This document shows positions 18,614 to 28,400 of a stretch of DNA of 64,000 bases, piece by piece. Source of the DNA: Crocinitomicaceae bacterium. Lineage in GTDB: Bacteria > Bacteroidota > Bacteroidia > Flavobacteriales_D > Sanyastnellaceae. The notes beneath the pieces were generated by a model. It saw only the letters and a program-made list of their open reading frames with translations, made no database searches and was not told where the DNA came from. Position 1 is the first letter of the stretch; every line of letters begins with the position of its first letter. Position numbers and translations under genes: made by a program. The DNA is taken from contig PACT01000009.1 in assembly GCA_002700285.1 (NCBI GenBank), positions 23,841-87,840 on the forward strand, read 5' to 3'.

Positions 18614-19423
18614 ATGTTTTATCGATTCCTTTTCTTGTCCTTCGCTTTCACAAGCATACCAATGTCTGCAAGAATCGACACCCTGTTTGTCTTCAGCAAT
18701 GATATGAATAAGAACATCCCCAGTTTGATTATTCTTCCTCAAGGAATTGAAAACCTGTCGGAGAAACTGCCCATGATCTATCTTCTCCATGGCGCAGGTG
18801 GGGATTTTGACAACTGGTATCGAAGAGTTCCGAAACTCCAAAACCTTGCCAACACATTCAATTGCATTGTGGTCTGCCCAGATGGGGGCAAGACAAGCTG
18901 GTACCTTGACAGTCCCATAGACCCTGAAATGAGATATGAGAGCTACATCACACACCTTCTCATCCCTGAGGTCGACCGCATCTACCCCACCCTAAATTCA
19001 CCAAATACAAGAGCCATCACAGGACTTAGCATGGGAGGACATGGCGCACTCTACCTCGCTCTTCGACATCCTGAGCTGTTTAGCTACGCAGGAAGCATGA
19101 GTGGAGGCGTCGATCTAAGGCCCTTTGACAACAATTGGGGCTTGCCTGACATATTGGGGGAAGCCTCCGCGTTTCCTCACCATTGGGAAGCACACAGTGT
19201 GGTGGTTTTAACAGAGCACATTCAAACTGACCAGGAATTCATCATCGACTGTGGTTTGGATGACTTCTTTCTAGATGTCAACAGATCGCTCAAAAGCGTG
19301 ATGGATGACAAAGGCATCTCACACGAATATAGCGAGAGACCAGGCACACACAATTGGAAATACTGGCGCGACTCTGTGGACGAACATTTCCGTTTTTTCA
19401 GCACACATTTTAAAAAAATCTAA
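18614..19423 (+). CDS. secreted esterase of the EstD/S-formylglutathione hydrolase-like family
   Basis: About 269 residues from the ATG at 18614 (a TTG at 18599 adds five residues). A signal peptide is visible (FYRFLFLSFAFTSIPMSAR). The core has PMIYLLHGAGGDFDNWY, the nucleophile elbow GLSMGGHGALYLALRHPELF, a probable acid in IDCGLDDFFLDVN and the catalytic histidine in GTHNWKYWRDSVDEHF. This is the putative esterase (Esterase D) family; exported members include feruloyl, acetylxylan and tributyrin esterases. Substrate not determinable. It stands beside an O-acetylation pair, so removal of acyl groups from a polysaccharide is a reasonable guess but unproven. Confidence 0.87.
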   Translation: MFYRFLFLSFAFTSIPMSARIDTLFVFSNDMNKNIPSLIILPQGIENLSEKLPMIYLLHGAGGDFDNWYRRVPKLQNLANTFNCIVVCPDGGKTSWYLDSPIDPEMRYESYITHLLIPEVDRIYPTLNSPNTRAITGLSMGGHGALYLALRHPELFSYAGSMSGGVDLRPFDNNWGLPDILGEASAFPHHWEAHSVVVLTEHIQTDQEFIIDCGLDDFFLDVNRSLKSVMDDKGISHEYSERPGTHNWKYWRDSVDEHFRFFSTHFKKI

Positions 19424-19435
19424 AAGAAGGAATAT

Positions 19436-19684
19436 CTAATGTGAGACCTCCAACACTTTGCTGCTGGAATATCCATCAGAGGTCGTCAATTTATAGATAT
19501 ACGAGCCTGGCGTCGAATCCGCTGGCAATGTGCGACGAATGAGATTTATCTCTTTCTATGACATTGTGGACAGTTGTTAAGATGATGGGAGCAATATCGA
19601 AATGGAGAGTTGGTGATTGGCCAAAAACTTGACCATGGCAACTCAGCAAACCGACAATAAAAAAGGCAAGTCCTTGAAATTCAT
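19436..19684 (-). pseudogene. degraded remnant: heme c/signal-peptide N-terminus joined to a T9SS-like C-terminal tail
   Basis: Read leftwards from 19684, the DNA encodes a signal peptide (LAFFIVGLLSCHGQVFGQ) and PTLHFDIAPII, nearly identical to the mature N-terminus of the intact copper monooxygenase just upstream (PTFHLDIAPII). One base is missing right after this; restoring it gives NNCPQCHR, a c-type heme CxxCH motif, soon followed by a TAA. A further indel near 19675 is suggested because the only ATG (19684) is in another frame. Without any middle region, a different frame then reads LPADSTPGSYIYKLTTSDGY and ends VLEVSH-stop at 19436, like the last strands of a T9SS sorting domain. So it is a paralogue that lost its core. 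Confidence 0.72.
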
Positions 19685-19693
19685 ATATAGAAG

Positions 19694-21178
19694 TTAAGGA
19701 CAAATCTCGCCGAACTCAGAAAGGACGACCAATACGTCTGAGATCGTGACAGCGCCGTCGCCAGTCACATCTGTGTCACAGTTAGAGAGGCAGCCATATT
19801 GACTCAGCATCATCAAAATATCGCTTATGTCAATGCTTCCATTGGGCACAACATCTCCCAAACAACCAACATTAGGTTCTGATATGATTGAGATGTCCTC
19901 ATCACCGGGCTGGTAATCAATAAATTGAAAAAACAAGACGTACATCTCATCTGTTGTAAAATCCCCGAACCACATAGGCTGAGGCGGATTGTTGGGGTTG
20001 AACGTATTTGAGGATGTATTGTCATACTCTGCAATCGCATGAATGGTATACCCACCTGGTATCTTAAGTAAACTGGGATAGGTAAAAATGCCTTGCCAAT
20101 GAAAATCCCAATCGGGAATAGAAATCATAGGAATGGTGTCTTGGTTATCTGGTGAAGTGGCATAAACAAGCCATGATTTGCCCACCAGATGCGAATGCGG
20201 AATCGTTGAGATCACACTCATGTCGGTTTCTACTTCTAAGGTGCCGTGAAATGACACGACTTCGTTTGCGGGAATATAGAAGGGAACAGAAAGGTCTGAC
20301 GGAGTCATCGTATATGTTTCAACCTCTCGTTCAACGGGGAGATCGGCAAAGTAGATGTTAACCGTTGTTTGGTCTAACTCATCTTGATAAGATGGGCCAT
20401 AATGCATCTGAAGGAGCAACTGAGACCCCGGCTCCATAATTTTACCAATTGTTTGCGGAAACATCAATGGAAGCGAGCCGGGAACCCAACCGCCAAACAG
20501 TCGATCTTCGACTGGCACGCCGTAGTCACCGAAGCTCTCGTAGCCAGCAGCAGGATCAGCATCATCTAGGGCCATGGCCGCATTTATTGATGCTGGATTT
20601 GAAGTGTAACCGATGAGCCCGTGGTGGGCGATTGCGTTGTTTGATGGAACAATTTCCACGGCCAAAACTTCTACTGTTTCAGTGAGACCCGTGGGAATCA
20701 TAAATACTTGATATTGTTCAAGACCGTCGCCTCCGTGGAGATAAGCCTCAGACATGGTCAGAACAAGGTCGGGACTTCCCAATTGCAGGCCTATTTCAAA
20801 ATCTGGCATGCCGGGATTATCTGACGGATCACCCTCTGGCATATCCGCATCCACCCAATCCACGATGGTTTGCTTCTCAACGTCTGTAAGGAAACGTTCC
20901 CCATTAAACGTTGTGTAATTGTGATCTGGGGTCCAAGGCGGCATATATCCTGATTGCGTGACATACTCAATAAAATAACCATTCGCAGCAACCTCATCAT
21001 AGGTCGTAAGAGGCATTGGACCAAGCTCACCTACTCTGTGACATTCCGTACAATTGTTGTAAATAATAGGGGCAATATCTAAGTGAAAAGTTGGATTATT
21101 CGTGGTTTGAGCCAAGTTGAGAGTGGAGGTCAAAACAAGCAACACAAATAAAAAACAGAAACAGATAGGAAATCGCAT
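19694..21178 (-). CDS. exported PHM-like type II copper monooxygenase with c-type heme motif and dockerin-like C-terminus
   Basis: A 494-residue exported protein (signal peptide 1-24). A cytochrome-like segment has CTECH (43-47). The rest matches the two copper centres of peptidylglycine-hydroxylating-type monooxygenases: H185 and H186 (AIAHHG), H259 (LLQMHYG), H328 and H330 (IPHSHLVGKSW) and M412 (TTDEMYVLF). The spacing is close to PHM, where these are H107/H108/H172 and H242/H244/M314. The C-terminus (about 440-494) is two EF-hand-like repeats (VPNGSIDISDILMMLSQYG and VTGDGAVTISDVLVVLSEFG) instead of a T9SS domain. Likely reaction: O2-dependent C-H hydroxylation with electrons via the heme; substrate unknown. 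Confidence 0.8.
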   Translation of the reverse strand: MRFPICFCFLFVLLVLTSTLNLAQTTNNPTFHLDIAPIIYNNCTECHRVGELGPMPLTTYDEVAANGYFIEYVTQSGYMPPWTPDHNYTTFNGERFLTDVEKQTIVDWVDADMPEGDPSDNPGMPDFEIGLQLGSPDLVLTMSEAYLHGGDGLEQYQVFMIPTGLTETVEVLAVEIVPSNNAIAHHGLIGYTSNPASINAAMALDDADPAAGYESFGDYGVPVEDRLFGGWVPGSLPLMFPQTIGKIMEPGSQLLLQMHYGPSYQDELDQTTVNIYFADLPVEREVETYTMTPSDLSVPFYIPANEVVSFHGTLEVETDMSVISTIPHSHLVGKSWLVYATSPDNQDTIPMISIPDWDFHWQGIFTYPSLLKIPGGYTIHAIAEYDNTSSNTFNPNNPPQPMWFGDFTTDEMYVLFFQFIDYQPGDEDISIISEPNVGCLGDVVPNGSIDISDILMMLSQYGCLSNCDTDVTGDGAVTISDVLVVLSEFGEICP

Positions 21179-21277
21179 TTTGTATGATTTCCCTGTAAGA
21201 TAAGAAATAGTTTGACAAATGATATAATTATGGGGAAAACAATCTCCTTTTGCAATACACTCTTCCTATTCTCATAG

Positions 21278-21285
21278 TAACTTTG
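21278..21285 (+). promoter_or_regulatory. putative promoter (-7 TAACTTTG) of the gap-copper oxidase operon
   Basis: TAACTTTG fits the Bacteroidota TAnnTTTG box exactly and lies 35 nt before the gap ATG. A TTTG at 21249-21252 could be the -33 element, although the 25-bp spacing is somewhat long. Confidence 0.5.
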
Positions 21286-21319
21286 ACGTTCGTTTGCTTC
21301 ACAAACCCCAAAGTAGAAT

Positions 21320-22783
21320 ATGATACAATCTAAAAGTTTGAAAGAGACTTACAGTGCTGAACTTAACGACTACATTGATCATGAGAAGACAGCTTTAGAA
21401 CTGATGCATTCTATCGGAAAATTACTTTTTGAGAAGAATATTGAATTGGTCTTATTTCGAAACCATTTAATTGACAAGAGTATTGGCGAGATCTTGAATT
21501 TACATCAATACGCATCTCAAGTCGTCGGAAAGCCTATTCAAGTGACGGATTCTGCACGTCTGGCTTCTGAGATATACAAGATGGACATTGCGCCAGCTAA
21601 GATTGATATCGGAAAACTGGCGAATGAATGGAGGAACGAAGGCAAAGCATTCAACTCTATGACAGACTTTATTGAGGATAAGCTCAGTCATTTCGATCAA
21701 TTTGACAGCTCAGCAATAGAACCCAGGGATGTCGTTTTATTTGGATTTGGACGAATAGGACGACTCGCAGCCAGAGAACTTATTAAACAAGCTGGAAAGG
21801 GACAACAACTTAGACTTAGGGCGATTGTGCTCCGTTCAATAGATGACGTTACGCTGAAAAAAAGAGCCGCATTGCTTGAAAATGATTCTGTGCATGGTCG
21901 TTTTCCCGGAACAATTGAAATCGATTGCGAAAACAAACATTTAATCATCAATGGTCAACGGATTCAAATTATTGCAAGTTCAGATCCATCTGTCATTGAT
22001 TACGCGGGAAGAGGCATAAACAATGCATTGTTAATCGACAATACGGGGGCATATAGAGACAAGGAGGCACTCAGCTTACACCTTCAGTCAAATGGCATCA
22101 GCAAGGTTTTACTTACCGCTCCAGGAAAAGGCATACCCAACATCGTGTATGGTATAAACCACAGCAATTTAGACATTGACAAAGACCATATTTTTTCTGC
22201 AGCAAGTTGTACCACAAACGCAATCTCTCCTATTCTGAGAGTCATTGAGGACAATTTCGGAATCGTAAGGGGACATATTGAAACCGTTCACGCATATACA
22301 AATGACCAAAACTTGCTAGACAACCTCCACAAAAAAGAACGTCGTGGAAGATCTGCTGCAGTCAACATGGTTATCACAGAAACGGGCGCAGGAAAAGCCG
22401 TCACAAAAGTGATCCCCAGTTTAAATAACAAACTGACTGCAAATGCTGTCAGGGTTCCTACACCTAACGGTTCTCTCGCGATTATGAATCTAGAGTTAGA
22501 GAAAACAACATCACTGAAGGATGTCAATCAACATCTTAAAACAGCAGCCCTGACTGAAAACTTAGTGAACCAAATACATTTTTCAGTCAATGAAGAATTG
22601 GTAAGCAACGACATCATAGGCAACGACTGTTGTGCTGTATTTGACAGTCCTGCAACCATCGTCAGTAAGGATGGAAAAAGTGTTGTCTTATATACCTGGT
22701 ATGACAATGAGTTTGGATACACAAAACAAGTCATTCGTTTGGCAAAATATATTGCGAAGGTGAGACGCAATATTTATTACTGA
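21320..22783 (+). CDS. gap: glyceraldehyde-3-phosphate dehydrogenase, long form with N-terminal extension
   Basis: A 487-residue cytoplasmic enzyme; ordinary GAPDH is about 335. Residues 1-135 are an extra helical, charged N-terminal domain. The Rossmann motif is VVLFGFGRIGRLA (138-150), and the catalytic Cys297 sits in SAASCTTNAISP, followed by VHAYTNDQNLLDN and the C-terminal YTWYDNEFGYTKQV. Reaction: glyceraldehyde 3-phosphate + NAD(P)+ + phosphate to 1,3-bisphosphoglycerate. Long-form GAPDHs occur in Bacteroidota, often beside a standard one; no second copy is in the window. The stop TGA shares one base with the ATG of the next gene, a cupredoxin protein, so translation is coupled. Confidence 0.94.
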   Translation: MIQSKSLKETYSAELNDYIDHEKTALELMHSIGKLLFEKNIELVLFRNHLIDKSIGEILNLHQYASQVVGKPIQVTDSARLASEIYKMDIAPAKIDIGKLANEWRNEGKAFNSMTDFIEDKLSHFDQFDSSAIEPRDVVLFGFGRIGRLAARELIKQAGKGQQLRLRAIVLRSIDDVTLKKRAALLENDSVHGRFPGTIEIDCENKHLIINGQRIQIIASSDPSVIDYAGRGINNALLIDNTGAYRDKEALSLHLQSNGISKVLLTAPGKGIPNIVYGINHSNLDIDKDHIFSAASCTTNAISPILRVIEDNFGIVRGHIETVHAYTNDQNLLDNLHKKERRGRSAAVNMVITETGAGKAVTKVIPSLNNKLTANAVRVPTPNGSLAIMNLELEKTTSLKDVNQHLKTAALTENLVNQIHFSVNEELVSNDIIGNDCCAVFDSPATIVSKDGKSVVLYTWYDNEFGYTKQVIRLAKYIAKVRRNIYY

Positions 22784-23652
22784 TGAAGATCTACAATATG
22801 GAAAATCACATCCGTTTGGGCCTAATCATTCTAGGTTTCAACCTAAATATAAATGTTTGCGCACAGGACACCCTCTGGATCAATACCGGGGATTGGCATC
22901 AGTCCCAGGATACGATGACGGTCTTAAGGTTTAATGAAACGCCTGTTTTTGACACCTCAAATGTTGCACTCAATACTTCTGCTGATGCTGCGTTGTTTCT
23001 AACAGTCATAAATACTGACACAGAGGCACATGATTTCGGTGTAGATGGGGTTTGGAGTTATGGTGAAGACATTCTACCAAACGATACCACAACTTTTGAA
23101 ATACCTCCTATGGACATGGGAACATACCGCTACTTTTCCAGTGATCAGAGAGGTGTGTATTTGGGATTGTCTGGCGTGTTGAAAGTGGGACTAAATATGC
23201 CACATCAATTTCACTGGAACTTGGCGGACTGCATGCCAGAACGGATGGATTCTGTTTTTTCTGGTGGCGAACTGCTTGATGAAGCGCCTTATGTGCCGAG
23301 ATATTTCTCGATCAACTCTTACACATACCCACATACTGCATCAGATGCAAATGGATACGTGGCACTTGCTTTGGGGGATACGTGCACCATTTCAATTGTC
23401 AACAGTGGCATGATGGACCACGTTCTTCATTTCCATGGATTTCATGTTGAGTATCTTTCTAGCACACTCCAGCCGTCTAGAATAGGCTGGAGTAAAGACA
23501 CGACCCCTCTCCTACAAGGTGAAGGTGTGACGCTCTTACTTATTGCAAATCAAGAAGGCATGTACCCCGTTCACAACCACAACTTAATCGCGGTGACAAA
23601 CTCTGGGTTTTACCCTGGCGGAATGATTACACTAATAAATATAATGCCATGA
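22783..23652 (+). CDS. exported cupredoxin / multicopper oxidase-like protein
   Basis: A 289-residue secreted protein. Signal peptide precedes VCAQ; a second possible ATG is at 22798. There are two cupredoxin-like domains (about 30-135 and 175-289). The second keeps histidine motifs of multicopper oxidase C-terminal domains: HVLHFHGFH (213-221) and YPVHNHN (261-267), then SGFYPGGMITL. There is no HCH (type 1 copper cysteine) block, so alone it is an incomplete oxidase. The next gene overlaps by 4 nt (ATGA) and encodes a protein with the missing HLHG and HCH motifs. The two may form one active assembly; this is inference. Confidence 0.8.
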   Translation: MKIYNMENHIRLGLIILGFNLNINVCAQDTLWINTGDWHQSQDTMTVLRFNETPVFDTSNVALNTSADAALFLTVINTDTEAHDFGVDGVWSYGEDILPNDTTTFEIPPMDMGTYRYFSSDQRGVYLGLSGVLKVGLNMPHQFHWNLADCMPERMDSVFSGGELLDEAPYVPRYFSINSYTYPHTASDANGYVALALGDTCTISIVNSGMMDHVLHFHGFHVEYLSSTLQPSRIGWSKDTTPLLQGEGVTLLLIANQEGMYPVHNHNLIAVTNSGFYPGGMITLINIMP

Positions 23653-24866
23653 GATCATCTATCACATTCCTGATTGCTGCATCATTAATTTGTATTCATG
23701 GTGCGCCATCCTTAGGCCAAACCTTCTCTCCTCCTCCACTTTTATTTACAGGCATGGACGGGATTTTAATTTCTGATGGCGGCATGGAAATTCCTGTTTG
23801 GGGATATGGTCTTACGGCAGATGGGTACATCACTGTTCCCGGCCCTTTGTTAGAATATGAGACAGGTGACGATGTTAACTTGGCGTTCGTCAACAACAGT
23901 CCAGAGTCTCATACCATTCATCTACATGGCCTTGATGTCGACCAGGCAAATGATGGCGTTCCCACAACATCCTTTATTGTCGTTCAAGATGATGTAGGTT
24001 CCTACGCATTTACGGCATCCGAACCCGGCACTTTTTTATATCATTGCCACGTGACCACGACACTGCATCTCACGATGGGGATGTATGGGATGATTCTGGT
24101 GCGCCATCCGGGGGGCGTGCTCTTTGAGGGAGGACCTACGTACTATTCTGATGCGCCCCTTCTCTTTAGTGACCTAGAAATAGCGACCAATCTTGCCCCT
24201 GTTCAATCCTTTCCGTTTCATGACATACGACCTGACTACTTTATGGTCAACGGACGTTCAGGAAGTCAGCTAGAAACAGGAAGCACGGGGACACCTGGTG
24301 AGCCAGGGACGATTCTCTCTTGTCCGAATGGTGAGTCCCTCGCGCTTCGTTTGGGATCTATGGCTTACACACTCACAAAATTAATCATCCCCTCTGAACT
24401 AGGTGCGATGTGCTACATGTCAGATGGTCGCCCTGTCCCCACACCATTCGAGGTTGAGGAACTCGACATTTACCCAGGCGAGCGATTTACTGTCCTGATT
24501 TCACCTGATGCTGAATATGATGGAACGATCGAAGTACAATCATGGGACATGGTGAACCAAACTTTCGTTCACTCAAACTTCGTGCGAATTCGTGACGCTG
24601 CGCTTAATATCGGTGCCCCTCAAACTCAAGAAACTTTGTCACTTTCGATCAGCCCAAACCCCTCTGATGATTTCATTTCTATCAATTCATATGACGAAAG
24701 AAATCTCGCCGATTGGACCATCTTTAACACATCGGGTCAAATGATCGCAAAGGGGCATTGCAATTCACCTTCAATGCGCATTGACATCTCCCACTTCGAA
24801 TCAGGTTCATACATCCTTGAGAGCATTAATGGAGAGCATCTAAAACGTGCCCGATTCGTCAGGTGA
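23649..24866 (+). CDS. T9SS-secreted multicopper oxidase
   Basis: A 405-residue secreted protein. Signal peptide 1-23 (ending SLGQ). The first cupredoxin domain contains both HTIHLHGLD (88-96) and YHCHVTTTLHLTMGMYG (131-147), supplying candidate type 1 and trinuclear copper ligands. The second domain (about 185-310) has few histidines. The T9SS sorting domain follows (about 330-405, LSISPNPSDDFISI ... ARFVR). Likely a laccase-like or metal-oxidising surface enzyme. It is translationally coupled to the cupredoxin gene upstream and ends the gap operon. The region 24867-24975 to the convergent next gene holds no gene. Confidence 0.87.
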   Translation: MRSSITFLIAASLICIHGAPSLGQTFSPPPLLFTGMDGILISDGGMEIPVWGYGLTADGYITVPGPLLEYETGDDVNLAFVNNSPESHTIHLHGLDVDQANDGVPTTSFIVVQDDVGSYAFTASEPGTFLYHCHVTTTLHLTMGMYGMILVRHPGGVLFEGGPTYYSDAPLLFSDLEIATNLAPVQSFPFHDIRPDYFMVNGRSGSQLETGSTGTPGEPGTILSCPNGESLALRLGSMAYTLTKLIIPSELGAMCYMSDGRPVPTPFEVEELDIYPGERFTVLISPDAEYDGTIEVQSWDMVNQTFVHSNFVRIRDAALNIGAPQTQETLSLSISPNPSDDFISINSYDERNLADWTIFNTSGQMIAKGHCNSPSMRIDISHFESGSYILESINGEHLKRARFVR

Positions 24867-24975
24867 GTAAACGTTGGAAGAGGCACCACTGATACAATTT
24901 CTTTTACAAAACCGCCGAGTCTGATCTTGACCACACGTTTGAATAACCTATCGCATAGGGCCAGCGATTGACTGC

Positions 24976-25422
24976 TTATTTTAATTCAAACTTGACAGGG
25001 ACGACATATTCAACCCTCACCGGATTGACGCCGTCCGTTCCAGGACGAAAGTCTGGCAGAGATTTCACAGCATTTACAGCTTCAAGTTCAAGGGAAGCCA
25101 CAACATCAGCAAGTGAGTCTTCTACAGGAATAGAACGCATGACATCTACGCCAGTGATCGAGCCATCTTTTTCAATGATAAACATGACGTATACTGTTCC
25201 GGAAACTTTTGCCTCAAGGGCATCAGAAGGGTAATTCAATGCGCCCGCAAGATGTTCCATAATCGCAACAGAAGAGCAACGATAAATATCTGCTGTTTCT
25301 GAATGCACACACTCTCCAAAAGCAGGCATCACAGCACAACGACGGACTGTGGCATCTGTTTCAGCTTGTGCCATTGATATCAAAGAAAAGACAACTGTTG
25401 AAAAGGCTAATAAATATTTCAT
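24976..25422 (-). CDS. small exported energy transducer TonB-like protein
   Basis: The real start is the ATG at 25422 (MKYLLAFSTVVFSLISMAQA, a signal peptide); the frame is open further upstream, but that part lies inside ccsBA. The 148-residue product has the TonB C-terminal fold: IMEHLAGALNYPSDALEAKV, SGTVYVMFIIEKDGSI, AVNAVKSLPDFRPGTDG and the final strand VEYVVPVKFELK. It lacks the long proline-rich spacer and the membrane anchor of true TonB, so it is probably a periplasmic protein of the Bacteroidota TonB_C type. It contains three to four cysteines in the N-terminal half (RRCAVMPAFGECVHSE), possibly redox-active. It lies 8 nt after ccsBA in an operon. Confidence 0.82.
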   Translation of the reverse strand: MKYLLAFSTVVFSLISMAQAETDATVRRCAVMPAFGECVHSETADIYRCSSVAIMEHLAGALNYPSDALEAKVSGTVYVMFIIEKDGSITGVDVMRSIPVEDSLADVVASLELEAVNAVKSLPDFRPGTDGVNPVRVEYVVPVKFELK

Positions 25423-25430
25423 GAAGCAAT

Positions 25431-28400
25431 TTAAGAAATTTGATGTTTGTTTTTTTGCAGATACGCAATGAAACTTACAATTGCAGCGGAGGCCACAGCA
25501 TAATACACCCAGTTCGGAATGGGGACAGGGTCTCCAGCTGCGTATGAGTGCAAGCCACTTAGGTAGTAATTCACGCCGAAATAGGTCATGATCACGGATG
25601 AAAGGCCGAAAAGTGTTGCGAAATTGTAGGCAAAAACAGACTTGAGTCCAGGAATAAGTCTCATGTGCAATATGAAAGCATACACCAGTATCGAAACCAA
25701 TGCCCAGGTTTCCTTTGCATCCCATCCCCAATACCTCCCCCAAGATTCATTCGCCCAAACACCCCCCAAATACGTTCCCACACTCAGCAGCACAATGCCA
25801 CCTGTCAAGGTCATCTCACTGATGTACGTCATTTCCTTAATGATCTTAACAATCACGGATTTGTTTTTCTTCGACAGAAGCACATACAATAACAAGTTTA
25901 TAAATCCAATAATGGCGCCAAGCATAAGAAAACCGTACGATCCAGCAATAAGCGACACATGAATTGTAAGCCAATAAGATTTAAGAACGGGCACGAGGGG
26001 AGTGATCTCTGGATCCAAATAACTCAACATCGCAATAAGAAGGATGGCACCTCCAAGAACCATCGTCGCCGCCATCGCGCCAAGCGATTTTCGGGTGAAA
26101 ATCAAACCCGCAAGGACAGAGGTCCAAGCAATATAAATCATTGATTCATAACCATTGCTCCACGGTGCTCGACCCGTAATATACCATCTTGCGCCAAGAC
26201 CAGAGGTATGAAAAACAAACCCTATAATGACGAGAACGACCAAAGCTATCCTGAATTTCTTCGCCTTGCCTTCAGGAAAGAATACGGAGTAGAAAAGGAG
26301 GCCTAGAAACAACATGCCCAGCATAAAATAATAAAGTGCAAGTCGATTGAAAACGTTCGAGTTATTGAGTGCTATCTCTGTAGCGATTCTGGATTTCGAA
26401 GGCATGACTTCGGCCCCATTAACAGTTTGGTACTGTTTAAGTTCTAAAACAATTTGATTACAAAGCTGATAAATGTCTGCCCCTGTTTCAAGTTCGCCAC
26501 TCTCAACAGATTGCATCGCATCGTAAAGCGCTCGGCGATAGGTACTGAAGAATGCCTGAGCGATAGGCGAAGTGGTCGCTTCAGAAGTTTGTCCGCTTGA
26601 CCTCTCACCCACCCAGGTATTGTTCTCATCACCCTCTATTGGAATCACCTTAAAAAAGGATCCCGCAAAAATCATTCCCACGATATTTACCCGCTCATCT
26701 ACTTTAACAAGTTGCTTCTCATACATCCCTCTTTCAGCAGGGTTTTTACCTGTTGCTTTTCGGATTTCAGCACCAAGCTTGTAAGAGCCATCTTCGAAGA
26801 AGAAATCTTTATAGCTGGCCAAATCTCCTAAAGACACACCGATAATATCCGCAATACCTTTGTTTTTACCATAACCAATCATGGGTGCGGAATACCAATT
26901 CTGAGCATCAGCATACATCGACAACACAGTCGTACTCGCAGTAAAACCATTGTATTTGGTCTTCCCAGTAACCTTGCGCATGAGTTCGTTAGAAAGCGTC
27001 TGCATGGGCTTCATCCGCCCCTTAAAATCCTGAACGATTACCGTATTAAACAACTCTGCATGGTCATCGTCGACATAATACAATTCAGGAAGGACTGGCT
27101 TGATTGTCTCCTGAGCGATCGCCGGTTGTGATAGGATACTAGAAACACATACCAAAGTCAAGAATATAAATCTCTTGTCCTGAAGTTTTTTTAATTTTTG
27201 GGACAGGATATAAAATCTCGTCTTTTTGCTGAAGAAAACCATAACAAGTCCCAAAGTAAAAAACGCATAACTGAAATAGGTAATCATGGTTCCCCAGTAA
27301 TCGTTATTTACACTGAGATATGTTCCAAGTTCATCTTGATCGAAAGAAGATTGAAAAAAACGGAAACCATCGTGATCTAACACATGATTCATAAAAATCC
27401 TGTGATCTTCTCGTATTTGATTTCTATCGTCAATTAAAGTGACTTCACTGGCATAAGACGCTGGGCTGTTTGTCCCCGGATATCTGTCCATAATGAAATC
27501 ATTCAGATATAAACTGAAAGGCAGTTGAATTCTTTTTGAGCCATAGCTCGCAGAGAGCTCCAAACCATCAACTTGAAAGACTTCTGCACGACCTTCACCA
27601 CCATTGCGACCGAAGATATAGCGTTCGAACGGAACATCATCAATTGTGACTTTCAAAGAAATCCCGATTGTTGAACTGTAATCAAGCTTCCGTCCCGTGC
27701 TGGTCAACCTGAGTTCACCTGATGGCATAAAATCGCCGAAAACAAACCCTTTGTCGCCTGTATCATATAGAGATCTTAGCTTGAGCGGATGAACTTGATT
27801 TGCAGAGAGCGCTGACTGAGTTTGGCTAATCATAACAATCTCAGACAAGTCCGTTCGGGATTTGAAAAACAAATTTCCCTCTGAAAAATAAATATTGAAA
27901 TCAGTCGGTGTCTCAGAAAAATCTACAGCGGATGAATCCTCTAGCGTTTGACTGAAGTCAAAATTCAAGCCAAAAAGCGTCCTTCTCTCTCCCTCTCCGA
28001 TATAAAATTCTTGCCTAGAACCACTTCCTCCGTAGACAATCTTTAAAATAGGCTGACCAGAAGAAGACTGCGCAAGGAGGTTTGCGGGGTTTGGCAAAAT
28101 GTCCAATACTTCAACTTTTACTTCACGACCAGCCACATTGTACTTCTCATTGAAGGCGTTGCTTCCAATTGAAGAAAAGAGAACCGGCTCACTAAATTCA
28201 TAGTTATTCCCATTGGAAGAAGCCTGGAAATTTAAATATGAGTCACGAGAAAGGATGGTATTTGACGCCTCCCCCTCTCGGATATGCATTGTCCCTTCAT
28301 ATCCGAAATACCTGGTGACTCCAGCACCTACTAGGATCATCACCATGGACAAATGAAAGATGACCAGTGCCCATCTCTTTTGTGAAATCATTTTATATTT

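Noticed and set aside
18581..18955. Upstream in-frame extension of the second MBOAT gene (125 residues)
   Set aside because: It lies antisense inside the divergent esterase gene and has no MBOAT-like sequence; the ATG at 18580 gives the normal family N-terminus.
24050..24090. HCH spacing in the multicopper oxidase as a mutated type 1 site
   Set aside because: The HCHVTTTLHLTMGMYG pattern resembles a recurrent variant in bacterial multicopper oxidase-like proteins, so it is not evidence of decay.
24976..25743. Long (255-residue) version of the TonB-like protein
   Set aside because: The first 107 residues overlap ccsBA and look random; the signal peptide at 25422 marks the true start.
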